A stretch of DNA of 64,000 bases. Origin: Alistipes sp. (lineage in GTDB: Bacteria; Bacteroidota; Bacteroidia; Bacteroidales; Rikenellaceae). Both the position numbers and the translations under genes were made by a program. The notes beneath the pieces were generated by a model. That model was not told where the DNA came from. It saw nothing but the letters and a program-made list of their open reading frames with translations, and did no database searches. Shown here piece by piece: positions 46,512-55,667 of the stretch. Position 1 is the stretch's first letter, and every line of letters starts with the position of its first letter. Location: assembly GCA_022782405.1 (NCBI GenBank), contig JALFNK010000013.1:1-64000 (forward strand), in the 5' to 3' direction.

Positions 46512-47006
46512 CTACGCCTTCAGCGGATCGAACTCGCCGTCCGCGACGCTGCAGTCGCAGAAGTGGAACTCCTCGCGCGCCTTCTCCTTCGGAAAGAGAA
46601 AATAGAGGCAGGTTGCCTCGGTGCAGAGAGTTCCGGCACCGTCGAAGATCCGCACGCCGATCTCGACCAGGTTGCGCCGCTGCTGACGCACGGCGGCACG
46701 CAGGACAATACGCTCGTCGGTGGTATGGATCGGCCGGTGGTAGCGCACCTCCATGCGCGAGGTAACGCCGCTGGTCTGGAACTTGCGGAAGACCACCCAA
46801 CTGCTGATCTCATCGGCCAGTGTCGCCTGGATACCTCCGTGGAGCGTGTCCACCCACCCCTGAAACTCCGGACGGGGGTGCCAGACACTCACAATCTCCT
46901 CGCCGTCCTCATAGAACTCCATACGGAGCCCCTGCTCGCTGTGCGGGTCGCAACCGAAGCAGTGATACCCCTTCATTCCCCGCCAGGGATTTTCGATCTT
47001 TTTCAT
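46512..47006 (-). CDS. PaaI-family hotdog thioesterase
   Basis: A 164-residue hotdog-fold protein, probably an acyl-CoA thioesterase. The family motif VDTLHGGIQATLADEISSWVV in part (HGG followed by Asp/Glu) and the N-terminal YHCFGCDPHSEQGLRMEF are seen. The start may be 47006 or the Met ten codons later. It stands alone between two terminators. Substrate is unknown. Confidence 0.85.
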   Translation of the reverse strand: MKKIENPWRGMKGYHCFGCDPHSEQGLRMEFYEDGEEIVSVWHPRPEFQGWVDTLHGGIQATLADEISSWVVFRKFQTSGVTSRMEVRYHRPIHTTDERIVLRAAVRQQRRNLVEIGVRIFDGAGTLCTEATCLYFLFPKEKAREEFHFCDCSVADGEFDPLKA

Positions 47007-47073
47007 TACGGAAACAATACGAATTCAAACGACAAAACCGCCTTGCGGTCGCCGCGGTACTATATTCTACAAG

Positions 47074-47109
47074 CAAAAACTCCGAAGGGTCTCTGACGAT
47101 CCTCCGGAG
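47074..47109 (-). terminator. Terminator of lpxK-PNP-ssb operon
   Basis: On the minus strand a 9-bp stem (47101-47109 with 47080-47088, one G-U) with a 12-nt loop is followed by TTTTT. Confidence 0.7.
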
Positions 47110-47128
47110 CATTCAATCGGGGGAACGA

Positions 47129-47623
47129 TCAGAATGGCAAATCGTCGGGATCATCGGCCGGAACAGCCGGCTGCGGCTGCGGCTGCGGAGCAGCGGCCGG
47201 ACGCGGCTGGGTATAACCACCCGGCTGTCCGTAGGAGGAAGCGCCCTGTGCGCCTCCGTATGCCGGTGCGGAGCCTTCCGATGCGGGATTGTCGCTGCGA
47301 CGGCCCAGCAGATTCATCGTGTCGGCCAGAATTTCGGTCGTATAACGTTTGTTGTTGTCCTTGTCCATCCATTCGCGCGTACGCAGACGCCCTTCGATAT
47401 AGAGCTGCGTGCCCTTGCGCACATAGCGGTCCACGACGTCGGCCAGGCCGCGCCAGAGCGTGATCGTATGCCACTCGGTATGCTCTTTTGTTTCGTTCGA
47501 CGCACGGTCGTAGAGCCGCTCCGTCGTAGCCAGACGGATACGGGCAACCTTCGCACCCCCTTCGAGCGTGCGGACCTCGGGATCGAGGCCTACGTTGCCC
47601 ACCAGAATTACCTTGTTTACCAT
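47129..47623 (-). CDS. ssb: Single-stranded DNA-binding protein
   Basis: Coats single-stranded DNA in replication and repair. The 164-residue protein has the OB fold starting MVNKVILVGNVGLDPEVRTL and continuing through TEWHTITLWRGLADVVDRYV, a Gln/Pro/Gly-rich tail, and the acidic C-terminal tip DDPDDLPF that recruits partner proteins. It follows the purine nucleoside phosphorylase gene by 4 nt. Confidence 0.96.
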   Translation of the reverse strand: MVNKVILVGNVGLDPEVRTLEGGAKVARIRLATTERLYDRASNETKEHTEWHTITLWRGLADVVDRYVRKGTQLYIEGRLRTREWMDKDNNKRYTTEILADTMNLLGRRSDNPASEGSAPAYGGAQGASSYGQPGGYTQPRPAAAPQPQPQPAVPADDPDDLPF

Positions 47624-47627
47624 ATTG

Positions 47628-48437
47628 CTATTTGAGATTTTCTATCATACGGATAAAGAGCGTCTGCATCTTTGCCCCGGCCTTGCGGCCCTGGCGCTGC
47701 ACGTCCTCATGGTCGCCGACCTCATCCGAAAGACCGCAGTTGGTGATGACCGAAACGCCGAAGACGGGAATCGACATGTGGCGTGCCACGATCACCTCGG
47801 GAACGGTGGACATACCCGCGGCATCGCCACCGATAGCCTTGAAATAGCGGTATTCGGCCTGCGTTTCGAACGTCGGGCCCGTACCGCCGACATAGACACC
47901 GTACTGGAGTTTGATACCCTCCTCTTCGGCAATGCGCGTGGCAGCGGCAATGAGCTCCTTGTCGTAGCAGTTGTGCATGTCCGGGAAACGGGGCCCCAGC
48001 TCCGCAAGGTTCGGGCCGATGAGCGGATTGGGCATCAGGTTGATATGGTCGGTGATCACCATCAGATCGCCCGTACGGAACGAGGTATTGATTCCGCCCG
48101 AGGCGTTCGACACGAACAGGAAACGGATACCCAGCTGCTGCATCACACGGATCGGGAAGGTTACCTGCTGCATCGTGTAGCCCTCGTAATAGTGGAAGCG
48201 GCCCTGCATGGCGACGACACGGCGTCCGCCGATCTCGCCGAAAATCAGACGGCCCTTGTGTCCTTCGACCGTCGAAACGGGGAATCCGGGAATCTCCTTA
48301 TAGTCAATGATCGTGTGTGCCGCAATGCGGTCGCCGAAGTCGCCCAGACCCGTGCCGAGCACAATCCCCACCTCGGGACGGAACTCCCCGATCCGGGTGC
48401 GGATGAATGCGGCGGTGTTCTTAATTTCCTCTAACAT
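47628..48437 (-). CDS. Purine-nucleoside phosphorylase (trimeric type)
   Basis: Phosphorolysis of purine nucleosides for base salvage. The 269-residue protein has the trimeric-PNP features: GIVLGTGLGDFGD phosphate loop, QGRFHYYEGY, SNASGGINTSF, GGTGPTFETQAEYR and SVITNCGLSDE, where Asn sets purine specificity for guanine/hypoxanthine nucleosides. It overlaps lpxK by 17 nt and precedes ssb by 4 nt. Confidence 0.94.
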   Translation of the reverse strand: MLEEIKNTAAFIRTRIGEFRPEVGIVLGTGLGDFGDRIAAHTIIDYKEIPGFPVSTVEGHKGRLIFGEIGGRRVVAMQGRFHYYEGYTMQQVTFPIRVMQQLGIRFLFVSNASGGINTSFRTGDLMVITDHINLMPNPLIGPNLAELGPRFPDMHNCYDKELIAAATRIAEEEGIKLQYGVYVGGTGPTFETQAEYRYFKAIGGDAAGMSTVPEVIVARHMSIPVFGVSVITNCGLSDEVGDHEDVQRQGRKAGAKMQTLFIRMIENLK

Positions 48438-49464
48438 CTTCTTCGAGTTTTTGCAGAAAATCCGTTGCCGAATCCTCTATGAATGATATATTGATCGGTT
48501 GGTAATACAGAACTTTTCGGACCGATGCGGGAATCTTCTCCCGGCGCGTCATTTTCACGGCATCCTTCTCGGTCGTAACAACAACCGCGCCCGGATGCTT
48601 GGCAAGCAATGCCTCGAGGGCATGCATGTCCCGCACCTTGTAGACGTGGTGGTCATCGAGCGTCATCTCGGCAACGACCCGATAGCGTTCGGCAAGCGAC
48701 TGCACGAACGGGCGCGGGTTACCGATGCCCGAAAGGGCTATCACGCTCTGACCCTGCACAAGCGGCTCGCGGAGCGCCTCGTCGGGATAGAGCGGCTGGG
48801 GCATGAAACTTTCGAAGCGCGTGAAATAGACCCGCTGGTAAGCGACCTGAATAAGCACTTTGCGCAGGATCCTCTGGTCGATGGGCGCCATGCGTTCGGG
48901 ACACTTCGTAACGATGAAGTAATGCGCGCGGTGCAACTGCTCCGGAAGGTCGCGCAACGTGCCGAGCGGCAGCATGCGGTCGTGCTGTACGGGGCGCGTG
49001 GCATCGATCATCACCACGTTGATCTTCGGCTCCACATACCGGTGCTGGAAGCCGTCGTCCATGACGATGAGGTTCACCTCGGGATGTTCGGCGCGCAGAC
49101 GCCGGATCCCTTCGGCGCGCTTCTCGCACACGACAACCGTCGTTGCGGGGAACTTGCGCTTGATCTGCAGCGGCTCGTCGCCCACGTCGCGGTAATGGGA
49201 ATTCTCGCGAACCTCCAGATACCCCTTCGTGCGACGCCCGTATCCGCGCGAAAGCAGCGCCACGCGGTAATGCTGTGCCATATAGTCGATCACCATCTCG
49301 GCCATGGGCGTCTTGCCCGTACCGCCGACGGTGATGTTGCCGATACAGATGATCGGAATATCGAACTTTTCGCTTTTGAGAATGCCCCAGTCGAAGAGGC
49401 GATGACGGAACATCACCCCCGCTTTATAGAGAACCGCCACCGGCGCAAGCAGGCATTTCAACAT
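48421..49464 (-). CDS. lpxK: Tetraacyldisaccharide 4'-kinase
   Basis: Phosphorylates the lipid A precursor at the inner membrane. The 347-residue protein has an N-terminal membrane-associated helix (about 1-20), the P-loop GNITVGGTGKTPM, and the conserved SRGYGRRTKGYLEV and VIALSGIGNPRPF. The ATG at 49464 puts the helix at the N-terminus. It leads an operon with purine nucleoside phosphorylase and ssb, driven by a consensus promoter. Confidence 0.95.
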   Translation of the reverse strand: MLKCLLAPVAVLYKAGVMFRHRLFDWGILKSEKFDIPIICIGNITVGGTGKTPMAEMVIDYMAQHYRVALLSRGYGRRTKGYLEVRENSHYRDVGDEPLQIKRKFPATTVVVCEKRAEGIRRLRAEHPEVNLIVMDDGFQHRYVEPKINVVMIDATRPVQHDRMLPLGTLRDLPEQLHRAHYFIVTKCPERMAPIDQRILRKVLIQVAYQRVYFTRFESFMPQPLYPDEALREPLVQGQSVIALSGIGNPRPFVQSLAERYRVVAEMTLDDHHVYKVRDMHALEALLAKHPGAVVVTTEKDAVKMTRREKIPASVRKVLYYQPINISFIEDSATDFLQKLEEDVRGN

Positions 49465-49493
49465 TTTTCGTTCGCTGAAGACTATGAATCGTT

Positions 49494-49524
49494 CAAAGAT
49501 AGTCGTTTTTTCCGGGAAAACAAA
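49494..49524 (-). promoter_or_regulatory. lpxK operon promoter
   Basis: On the minus strand TTTG (49524-49521), a 19-nt spacer and TATCTTTG (49501-49494) form a full consensus promoter. Confidence 0.75.
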
Positions 49525-49607
49525 ACCCGACCCCCGCAAATTGCCCGGGACCGGCAAAAAGCGGGAAGAAAAGGAACACTAAAATTCGCGATCCTCCGTT
49601 TTTTTTC

Positions 49608-49615
49608 TAATTTTG
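49608..49615 (+). promoter_or_regulatory. M23 peptidase gene -7 element
   Basis: TAATTTTG ends 7 nt before the ATG at 49623, implying a leader of only a few nucleotides. Confidence 0.5.
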
Positions 49616-49622
49616 CACTACT

Positions 49623-50945
49623 ATGAAGATTCTGAAAACCTCGATATGCCTCCTGCTGCTATGGGCCGCAGGGGCCTGCGGCCGGACAGAGACGGCCGAA
49701 ACCGAAACGGCCGGAGAGGAAGAAGCGCCCCGAAACCTTGTCTACGGCATCGACGCCGACGAATACCGGCTCGAAACGGGCGAAATCGGCGCGGGAGAGA
49801 CCCTGGGGAAGATCCTCGGCGGATACGGCATATCGGCCCAGACAATAGACCGGCTCGACCGGAGTGCGAAGGAGGTTTTCCCGCTGCGCAACATCCGTGC
49901 GGGACATCCCTACACCTGCTTCATTCACGAGGATTCGGTCTACGCCCCGCACCTGGACTACCTGGCCTACGAAATCTCCACAACCGAATATGTCGTCTTC
50001 GGGTTCCACGGCAGCGACTCGGTCTCGATCCGCAAGGACACGAAACCCTGCACGCTCCGGCGCACGAAGAAAAGCGCCGTGATCTCCTCCTCGCTCTGGG
50101 GGTCGATCATGGAGCACAACCTGCCCTACGCGCTGGCTGCCGAAATGGAGGATATCTACCAGTGGACCGTCGATTTCTTCGGCATCCAGAAGGGCGACTC
50201 CTTCACGGTCATCTACGACGAACGTTTCATCGACGACACGGTCTCGGTCGGCATCGGTCGCATCTGGGGCGCTAAATTCACCCAAAACGGCAAGGAGTAT
50301 TACGCCATTCCGTTCCGCCAGGGCGGCAAGGTCCAGTACTGGGAAGCTGACGGCGGCAGCCTGCGCAAGCAGCTGCTGAAGGCGCCGCTCAAGTATACGC
50401 GCATCAGCTCGCGTTTCACCTACGCCCGCAAACACCCGATATACAAGGTCTACCGGCCCCATACGGGAGTCGATTACGCCGCGCCGAAGGGCACGCATGT
50501 GCATGCCGTAGCCGATGGTGTCGTCGTCTTCAAAGGCTGGGGCGGAGGCGGCGGCAATACGCTGAAGATCAAGCACCCCGGAAACCTCATGACCGGTTAT
50601 CTCCATTTGAGCGGTTATGCCAAGGGAATCTCGCAGGGCACGCACGTCTCGCAGGGCCAGCTCATCGGATACGTCGGATCGACGGGCGCCTCCACGGGTC
50701 CGCATCTCGACTACCGCATCTGGAAGAACGGCAAGCCGATCGACCCGATGAAGGTGCCGCAGGAGCCTGCCGAACCGATCTCGAAGGAGAACCGCGCTCT
50801 GTTCGAATTCGTCCGCGACCGCATCATGGCCGAACTCAACGGCGATGTGAAACCCGAGGAGCGCATCACGCAGCTCGATTCGCTGGTACTGCCGGCCGCC
50901 ACGCCGGAACAGCCGGCATCGGAGAGCGGCGCCGACAAAAAATAG
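49623..50945 (+). CDS. M23 (LytM-type) peptidase lipoprotein
   Basis: A 440-residue predicted lipoprotein (Cys19 in AAGAC). An N-terminal OapA/LysM-like region (TLGKILGGYGISAQTIDRL) is followed by a LytM domain at about 270-385. The first zinc motif HTGVDYAAP (HxxxD) is present, but the second, normally HxH, reads GPHLDYRIW, so the last His ligand is Asp. Layout resembles MepM-type murein hydrolases. Activity with an Asp ligand, or a regulatory role like EnvC, are both possible. ispD follows 4 nt downstream. Confidence 0.88.
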   Translation: MKILKTSICLLLLWAAGACGRTETAETETAGEEEAPRNLVYGIDADEYRLETGEIGAGETLGKILGGYGISAQTIDRLDRSAKEVFPLRNIRAGHPYTCFIHEDSVYAPHLDYLAYEISTTEYVVFGFHGSDSVSIRKDTKPCTLRRTKKSAVISSSLWGSIMEHNLPYALAAEMEDIYQWTVDFFGIQKGDSFTVIYDERFIDDTVSVGIGRIWGAKFTQNGKEYYAIPFRQGGKVQYWEADGGSLRKQLLKAPLKYTRISSRFTYARKHPIYKVYRPHTGVDYAAPKGTHVHAVADGVVVFKGWGGGGGNTLKIKHPGNLMTGYLHLSGYAKGISQGTHVSQGQLIGYVGSTGASTGPHLDYRIWKNGKPIDPMKVPQEPAEPISKENRALFEFVRDRIMAELNGDVKPEERITQLDSLVLPAATPEQPASESGADKK

Positions 50946-50949
50946 AGCG

Positions 50950-51660
50950 ATGGAACGTACGGGAATCATCATTGTCGCCGGAGGCAGCGGAACCCGCTGC
51001 GGAGGAGCGCTGCCCAAGCAGTTCGCCCTGTTGGACGGCATGCCGGTACTCGCCCGGACGATCAACGTCTGTGCCGAGGCGCTGCCCGGAGCCGAGATCG
51101 TAGTCGTCCTGCCGGAGCGTTACACGGCCTTTTGGAAGGATTTTGCAGCCCGCTTCGACGTAGCGGAGCACCGCACGGCAACCGGCGGTGCCGAACGCTT
51201 CGATTCAGTCCGCCGCGGCATCGAGGCGCTCCGCAGCGATCCCGAACTGATCGCCGTGCAGGACGGTGTACGTCCACTGGCGAGCGTCGGACTGATCCGC
51301 CGCGTGGCGGCGGATGCCGCACACCATGGCGCGGCCATTCCGGTCATCGCGGCAGTCGATTCCCTGCGCGAGGTGGAGTGCGATGCGGAGGAACGGATCA
51401 GGGCGTCGCACATCGTGGACCGGCGCCGCTTCCGGATCGTCCAGACCCCGCAGATTTTCCGGGCGGAACTGCTCCGCAAGGCCTACGACAGGCCCTACAT
51501 GTCCGAATATACGGACGATGCCTCTGTCGTGGAGGCCGCAGGCCACAACATCTTCCTCTCCGAAGGAGAGCGCAGCAACCTGAAGATCACCACTCCCGAC
51601 GATTTCGTACTCGCCGAAGCGCTGCTCGCAGCGCGGGAAGAGGCGGAAAGCCGGGAATAA
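50950..51660 (+). CDS. ispD: 2-C-methyl-D-erythritol 4-phosphate cytidylyltransferase
   Basis: Couples methylerythritol phosphate to CTP in the non-mevalonate isoprenoid pathway. The 236-residue protein has the nucleotide-binding start IIVAGGSGTRCGGALPKQF, the Asp-containing VQDGVRPL motif and YTDDASVVEAAG. Length is typical. It follows the M23 gene by 4 nt; the next pathway enzyme known here, ispE, is 13 kb away. Confidence 0.95.
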   Translation: MERTGIIIVAGGSGTRCGGALPKQFALLDGMPVLARTINVCAEALPGAEIVVVLPERYTAFWKDFAARFDVAEHRTATGGAERFDSVRRGIEALRSDPELIAVQDGVRPLASVGLIRRVAADAAHHGAAIPVIAAVDSLREVECDAEERIRASHIVDRRRFRIVQTPQIFRAELLRKAYDRPYMSEYTDDASVVEAAGHNIFLSEGERSNLKITTPDDFVLAEALLAAREEAESRE

Positions 51661-51686
51661 CACCCAGAAAACAACATCCCCCGAAA

Positions 51687-52283
51687 ATGGAGCCCCACAT
51701 CTATAAATACAGGTTCAACAGGTCGGCGTATTATGGAGTCGTCGTCTATCTTGCGCTGTTCGGGCTCCTCGGCTGGCTGCTCTACCATCTTTACGAAGGC
51801 GGATACCTTTCGGCCTGGTACACCTCATTCATCGTGGCGATCGTAGCCCTCATGGCCCTTTCCATACCACGCAAGATCGTCGTTACGGAAGATCGCGTGG
51901 AGATACGCTGTCTGCTGGACATCACCGAAGTGCGCCGCGACGAGATTGCCTCCGTACGCCGGGTGGAGCCCCGGCGCATGAAGTGGTTTATCCCCATCTT
52001 CGGCGGCTATGGATTCTTCGGATATTACGGGCACTTTTTCGACCTGAGGCGTTTCGACCGTGTGCGGCTCTACGCCTCGGAATGGAAAAACTTCGTCGAA
52101 ATCACCGACATCTACGAGGAGCGCCTCTACGTCTCCTGCACGGATGCAGACCGCCTCGTGGCCGAATTGACGCCCCCGGGAGGCAACCGTCCGGATGAAG
52201 AGGAGGAAGAAGAGGAAGAGGAGAAAGAAATCGAAGCCGAAGAAGCTGCAGCGCAAACCGATCCGGCATCCGACGGAAAATAA
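51687..52283 (+). CDS. PH-domain membrane protein with acidic tail
   Basis: A 198-residue protein with two hydrophobic helices (about 15-33 and 42-60) and a bacterial PH-like beta domain (about 65-160, with RKIVVTEDRVEIRCLL). The C-terminus contains a run of nine or so Glu residues followed by an Ala/Glu-rich tail. No function is known. It lies 26 nt after ispD in the M23-ispD operon. Confidence 0.7.
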   Translation: MEPHIYKYRFNRSAYYGVVVYLALFGLLGWLLYHLYEGGYLSAWYTSFIVAIVALMALSIPRKIVVTEDRVEIRCLLDITEVRRDEIASVRRVEPRRMKWFIPIFGGYGFFGYYGHFFDLRRFDRVRLYASEWKNFVEITDIYEERLYVSCTDADRLVAELTPPGGNRPDEEEEEEEEEKEIEAEEAAAQTDPASDGK

Positions 52284-52352
52284 CAGATGCATGTCCTCAT
52301 CGGGCATGATTTTGGAAACGAATTATTCACCCTTAACTAAAAAACGAAAAAA

Positions 52353-52517
52353 ATGAAAAAGTATCGTTGCACGGTATGCGAATGGATTTACGATCCCGAA
52401 GTAGGTGATCCGGAAGGCGGCATCGCCCCCGGAACCGCTTTTGAGGATATTCCCGAAGACTGGGTATGCCCCCTTTGCGGCGTCGGCAAGGACCAGTTCG
52501 AAGAGGTGGCGGAATAA
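52353..52517 (+). CDS. Rubredoxin
   Basis: A 54-residue electron-transfer protein binding one iron through four cysteines: C6 and C9 in [13 protein letters not shown]39 and C42 in [16 protein letters not shown]. Length and the aromatic residues around the metal site are exactly those of classical rubredoxins. In anaerobes it supplies electrons to peroxide and superoxide reductases. It follows the PH-domain gene by 69 nt, possibly with its own promoter (TGATTTTG near 52307), and ends before a hairpin terminator. Confidence 0.95.
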   Translation: MKKYRCTVCEWIYDPEVGDPEGGIAPGTAFEDIPEDWVCPLCGVGKDQFEEVAE

Positions 52518-52564
52518 CCTGCCCACACACGCCGCAGACGGAAAGATTCCGCTGCGGCATAATG

Positions 52565-52599
52565 AAACGGAGCGATACCCGAAAGGTACCGCTCCGTTT
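52565..52599. terminator. Hairpin terminator between rubredoxin and DPP III genes
   Basis: A 15-bp stem with one mismatch (52565-52579 with 52585-52599) and a 5-nt loop, ending in A/T pairs at the base, separates convergent genes. Confidence 0.7.
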
Positions 52600-52619
52600 G
52601 CATTTCGGATTCCGAATGC

Positions 52620-54650
52620 TCAATTGATGTTCGGCAGGAACGAATAGTTGCGCGAATAGGTAAGCATCTGCTCGACATAGTTCGCCGGATAGGAGATCTT
52701 CACATCGACGATGCGGCCGTCCTGCTCGACCAGTTCGTATTCGGGATTCACAAAGCCGCCGTAAGGCTCGATTCCCAGCGCATAGTAGCGGTCGCGAACC
52801 TCCTTGTGCAGTTCGGGATCGACCTGCACGGCATAACGCTCGACCAGATCGCGGCCCGCCTCGTAGTCGCCTTCGGACTTGATGCGCTGCATCTCGCGAA
52901 GCAGTTCGCCGAAGAGAGCACGCAGCTTCTCGAAGTCGTTCACCACGACATAGGTCTTGCCCTGCTCCTTCACCAGCTCGATGACGTTGTCGGCCTTGCC
53001 GCGCTCGTAGCACCACTCCGCGATGAGCTTGCGGTTGCGCATGTGCGACTCCTCGACATTCTTTCCCGGCTCGATGCGCGCCAGTTGGGTCATCATGCCG
53101 TTGAGGATATAGTTGGCATAGCCCGCCTTGGCCACGTCGAACGACGGCACAAGGCCCAGTTCGACCATCTTCGGGTCTCCCAGATAGTAGAGGCCGAACA
53201 GGTCGGCACGCGCCTCCTCGAGCGTCGAGGCGTAGCTGCCCAATGCCGTGCTGCTGACTCCCGGGGCCAGCTGTCCCGAGCCGTGGCCCAGGCACTCGTG
53301 CAGGTCGGTATGCAGGTCGTCGGCCAGCTTGCCGTAGCGGTCCATGCGCTCGCGGTCCTCGGCGCGGAGCACGAACTCCTCATTGAAACCGTTGCCGTGG
53401 GCAGCCTGGTCGTAGGCATAGGTAATGTTGTCAATCGTTACCGACTTCGAGCCGTACTCCTTGCGGATCCAGTCGGCATTCGGCAGGTTGATGCCGATGG
53501 GCGTTGCGGGGAAGCAGTCTCCGCCGAGCATCGCCACGGTGATGACCTTCGCCGAGACGCCCTTGACCTCCTTCTTGCGGTAGGCAGGATCGACGGGCGA
53601 ATGATCCTCGAACCACTGGGCGTTTTCGGAGATCACCTCCGTGCGGTGGCAGGCCGTCGAATCCATGAAATTGACGTTGGCCTCCCACGACGCCTTGCGG
53701 CCCAGCGGATCGCCGTAGTCCTCGATAAATCCGTTCACGAAATCGACGTTCGAGAGCGTGTCGCGCACCCAGCCGATGTTGTAGCGGTCGAACTCCTTCA
53801 GGTCGCCGCTCCTGTAATAGGAGATCAACGCCTCGATGTTCGTCTTCTGCGGCTCCTCAGCTACGCCAGCCGCCTTCTCGAGCCAGTAGACCACGCGCTC
53901 GAGCGCCGCGGAGTACATGCCGCCGACCTTCCAGGTCCGCTCGTAGAGGCGCCCCGACGCGGGATCCTTCACCAGCTGCGAGTTCAGTCCGTAGGAGACC
54001 GGTTCGGGATCGGAGGCATTGGCTGCGGCCATCTCCGCATAGAAGCGCTCGGCCTCGGCCTGGCTCACGCCGCGGTAGTAGTTGCTCGACGAGGTGAGCA
54101 GCAGGTCGTCGCCGGCCCGCTGGTTGAGTTTCGTGGGATAGAGCGCCGGATCGAAGATCGCGCGGCAAACCTCCTCGCGCAGATCGTTCAACTCACCGAA
54201 ACGCTCTTCGGGAATCGTGGCGAGCGCCTCGCGGAAATAGGCCTCCGAAAATTCGGGCGTAAACTTGTCGTTCGAATAGTGGTGGTGGATGCCGTTGGCG
54301 AACCAGACCTTCTTGAGGTACTTCTCCAGCGCCTTCCACTCCGCACAGTCGCGGTCGCCCTGGTAATTTTCGTAGAGGGTCTCCAGCGTCCGGCGCACGG
54401 GGAGATTCACGGCGCAGTTCTGGTCGTAGAGAATGTCGCGGCCGCACTTCGCAGCCTCTGCAAGGTAATAGATCAGCTCCTTCTGCGCCAGCGGCAGCTC
54501 TTCGAAGCCGGGGACCTCGTAACGGATCACCTTGATGTCGTCGAAACGATCGACGATCCAGGGTTTGTCGGCAGCCTCGGGAGCCTGCCCGCACGAAGCG
54601 AGCGTGGAAACAACAAGTGTCATGGATGCGGTTGCAAATAAATTTTTCAT
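52620..54650 (-). CDS. Dipeptidyl peptidase III (M49) lipoprotein
   Basis: Zinc peptidase removing dipeptides from peptide N-termini. The 676-residue protein has a lipobox (Cys20, TLASC), so it is anchored to the envelope. The M49 motif is HECLGH at 451-456, the six-residue variant also known from Bacteroides, and the third ligand lies in LEEARAD (about 477-483). Length is typical. The DUF1080 gene lies 74 nt upstream on the same strand and may share a transcript. Confidence 0.93.
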   Translation of the reverse strand: MKNLFATASMTLVVSTLASCGQAPEAADKPWIVDRFDDIKVIRYEVPGFEELPLAQKELIYYLAEAAKCGRDILYDQNCAVNLPVRRTLETLYENYQGDRDCAEWKALEKYLKKVWFANGIHHHYSNDKFTPEFSEAYFREALATIPEERFGELNDLREEVCRAIFDPALYPTKLNQRAGDDLLLTSSSNYYRGVSQAEAERFYAEMAAANASDPEPVSYGLNSQLVKDPASGRLYERTWKVGGMYSAALERVVYWLEKAAGVAEEPQKTNIEALISYYRSGDLKEFDRYNIGWVRDTLSNVDFVNGFIEDYGDPLGRKASWEANVNFMDSTACHRTEVISENAQWFEDHSPVDPAYRKKEVKGVSAKVITVAMLGGDCFPATPIGINLPNADWIRKEYGSKSVTIDNITYAYDQAAHGNGFNEEFVLRAEDRERMDRYGKLADDLHTDLHECLGHGSGQLAPGVSSTALGSYASTLEEARADLFGLYYLGDPKMVELGLVPSFDVAKAGYANYILNGMMTQLARIEPGKNVEESHMRNRKLIAEWCYERGKADNVIELVKEQGKTYVVVNDFEKLRALFGELLREMQRIKSEGDYEAGRDLVERYAVQVDPELHKEVRDRYYALGIEPYGGFVNPEYELVEQDGRIVDVKISYPANYVEQMLTYSRNYSFLPNIN

Positions 54651-54724
54651 AAAACTCGGGGTTTTCGTTTCAATGGGTCTATCGGAGGCGGAAAACGGCC
54701 AACGGATTCCGCCATACAAGGATC

Positions 54725-55507
54725 CTACAGCTCGCGGATCCAGATGTTGCGGAAGCTGATCGGAGCACTCGGATCGCCGTGAGCCTGCAGACGCAGCGGA
54801 CCGGCTCCGTGGGGCACGACGCGCGGGAAACCGATATACTCCGTGGTGCCGAGAATCGCCGTGTGGTTCTGCAGCACGACGCCGTTGAGGATGACCGTAA
54901 CATAAGGCGGTACGCGGTAGGTGCCGTCCTTCTTGAAAACAGGAGCCGAATAGATGATGTCAAAAACATTCCACTCGCCCGGACGGCGCATGGCATTGAC
55001 CAGCGGCGGAGTCTGCTTGTAGACGCTGCCCACCTGCCCGTTCACATAGGTTTCGTTCCGGTAGCCGTCCAAAATCTGGATCTCGTACTTGTCCTGCAGG
55101 TAGATGCCGCTGTTGCCGCGGGCCTGGCTCTCGCCCGTGATGTTCTCGGGAACGCACCACTCCAGATGGAGCTGGAAATTCTCGAACGACTGCCGCGTAA
55201 GGATGTCGCCCTTGCTCTTGTCCACGGTAAAGATTCCGTTGCGGACCGGCCAGGCGGCCTCGCCGCCGTTGGCGCTCACCCACGCCGAGAGGTCCGTACC
55301 GTCGAACAATACGACGGCATCCGACGGGGCGCTGTTGCTCCGGATATCGCCCGGAGCGACAACGGGCGGCTGCGGCGTCCAGTATTCGGACATTCCGGGC
55401 GTCATTGCCTCCGGCTGGGGATACTCCTTCTGTTGAGCCTGCACTCCGAGGCAGGCGCCGCAGGCCAGAAGAGCACATGCGGACTTCCATACAAAACGTA
55501 CTGTCAT
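54725..55507 (-). CDS. DUF1080 (3-keto-disaccharide hydrolase-like) protein
   Basis: A 260-residue exported protein (signal peptide about 1-24) with a concanavalin-like DUF1080 domain: VVLFDGTDLSAWV, then DILTRQSFENFQLHLEW and the SGIYLQDKYEIQILDGY core. Family members hydrolyse 3-keto-glycosides, but many are uncharacterised. It precedes the DPP III gene and has its own -7 element. Confidence 0.88.
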   Translation of the reverse strand: MTVRFVWKSACALLACGACLGVQAQQKEYPQPEAMTPGMSEYWTPQPPVVAPGDIRSNSAPSDAVVLFDGTDLSAWVSANGGEAAWPVRNGIFTVDKSKGDILTRQSFENFQLHLEWCVPENITGESQARGNSGIYLQDKYEIQILDGYRNETYVNGQVGSVYKQTPPLVNAMRRPGEWNVFDIIYSAPVFKKDGTYRVPPYVTVILNGVVLQNHTAILGTTEYIGFPRVVPHGAGPLRLQAHGDPSAPISFRNIWIREL

Positions 55508-55551
55508 GGTTCGTAGTTCGTTTTAACGGGTTGATAGTCGGATACGCACAG

Positions 55552-55559
55552 CAAAGATA
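55552..55559 (-). promoter_or_regulatory. DUF1080 gene -7 element
   Basis: TATCTTTG on the minus strand, about 44 nt before the start codon. Confidence 0.5.
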
Positions 55560-55636
55560 GCACAAACACACGGCATTTGCATGCGGAGGCTTTCATTATT
55601 TTTCACTTTTCGTTTCCCTTTCTTAATTATCTTTTC

Positions 55637-55644
55637 TACCTTTG
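55637..55644 (+). promoter_or_regulatory. panC -7 element
   Basis: TACCTTTG, 23 nt before the panC start at 55668. Confidence 0.5.
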
Positions 55645-55667
55645 CGCCGCAATCGTTTCACAAAGAG

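Noticed and set aside
52190..52270. Glu-rich repeat in the PH-domain gene as a phase-variable tract
   Set aside because: The tract mixes GAA and GAG codons and is not a uniform simple repeat, so slippage-based switching is not supported.
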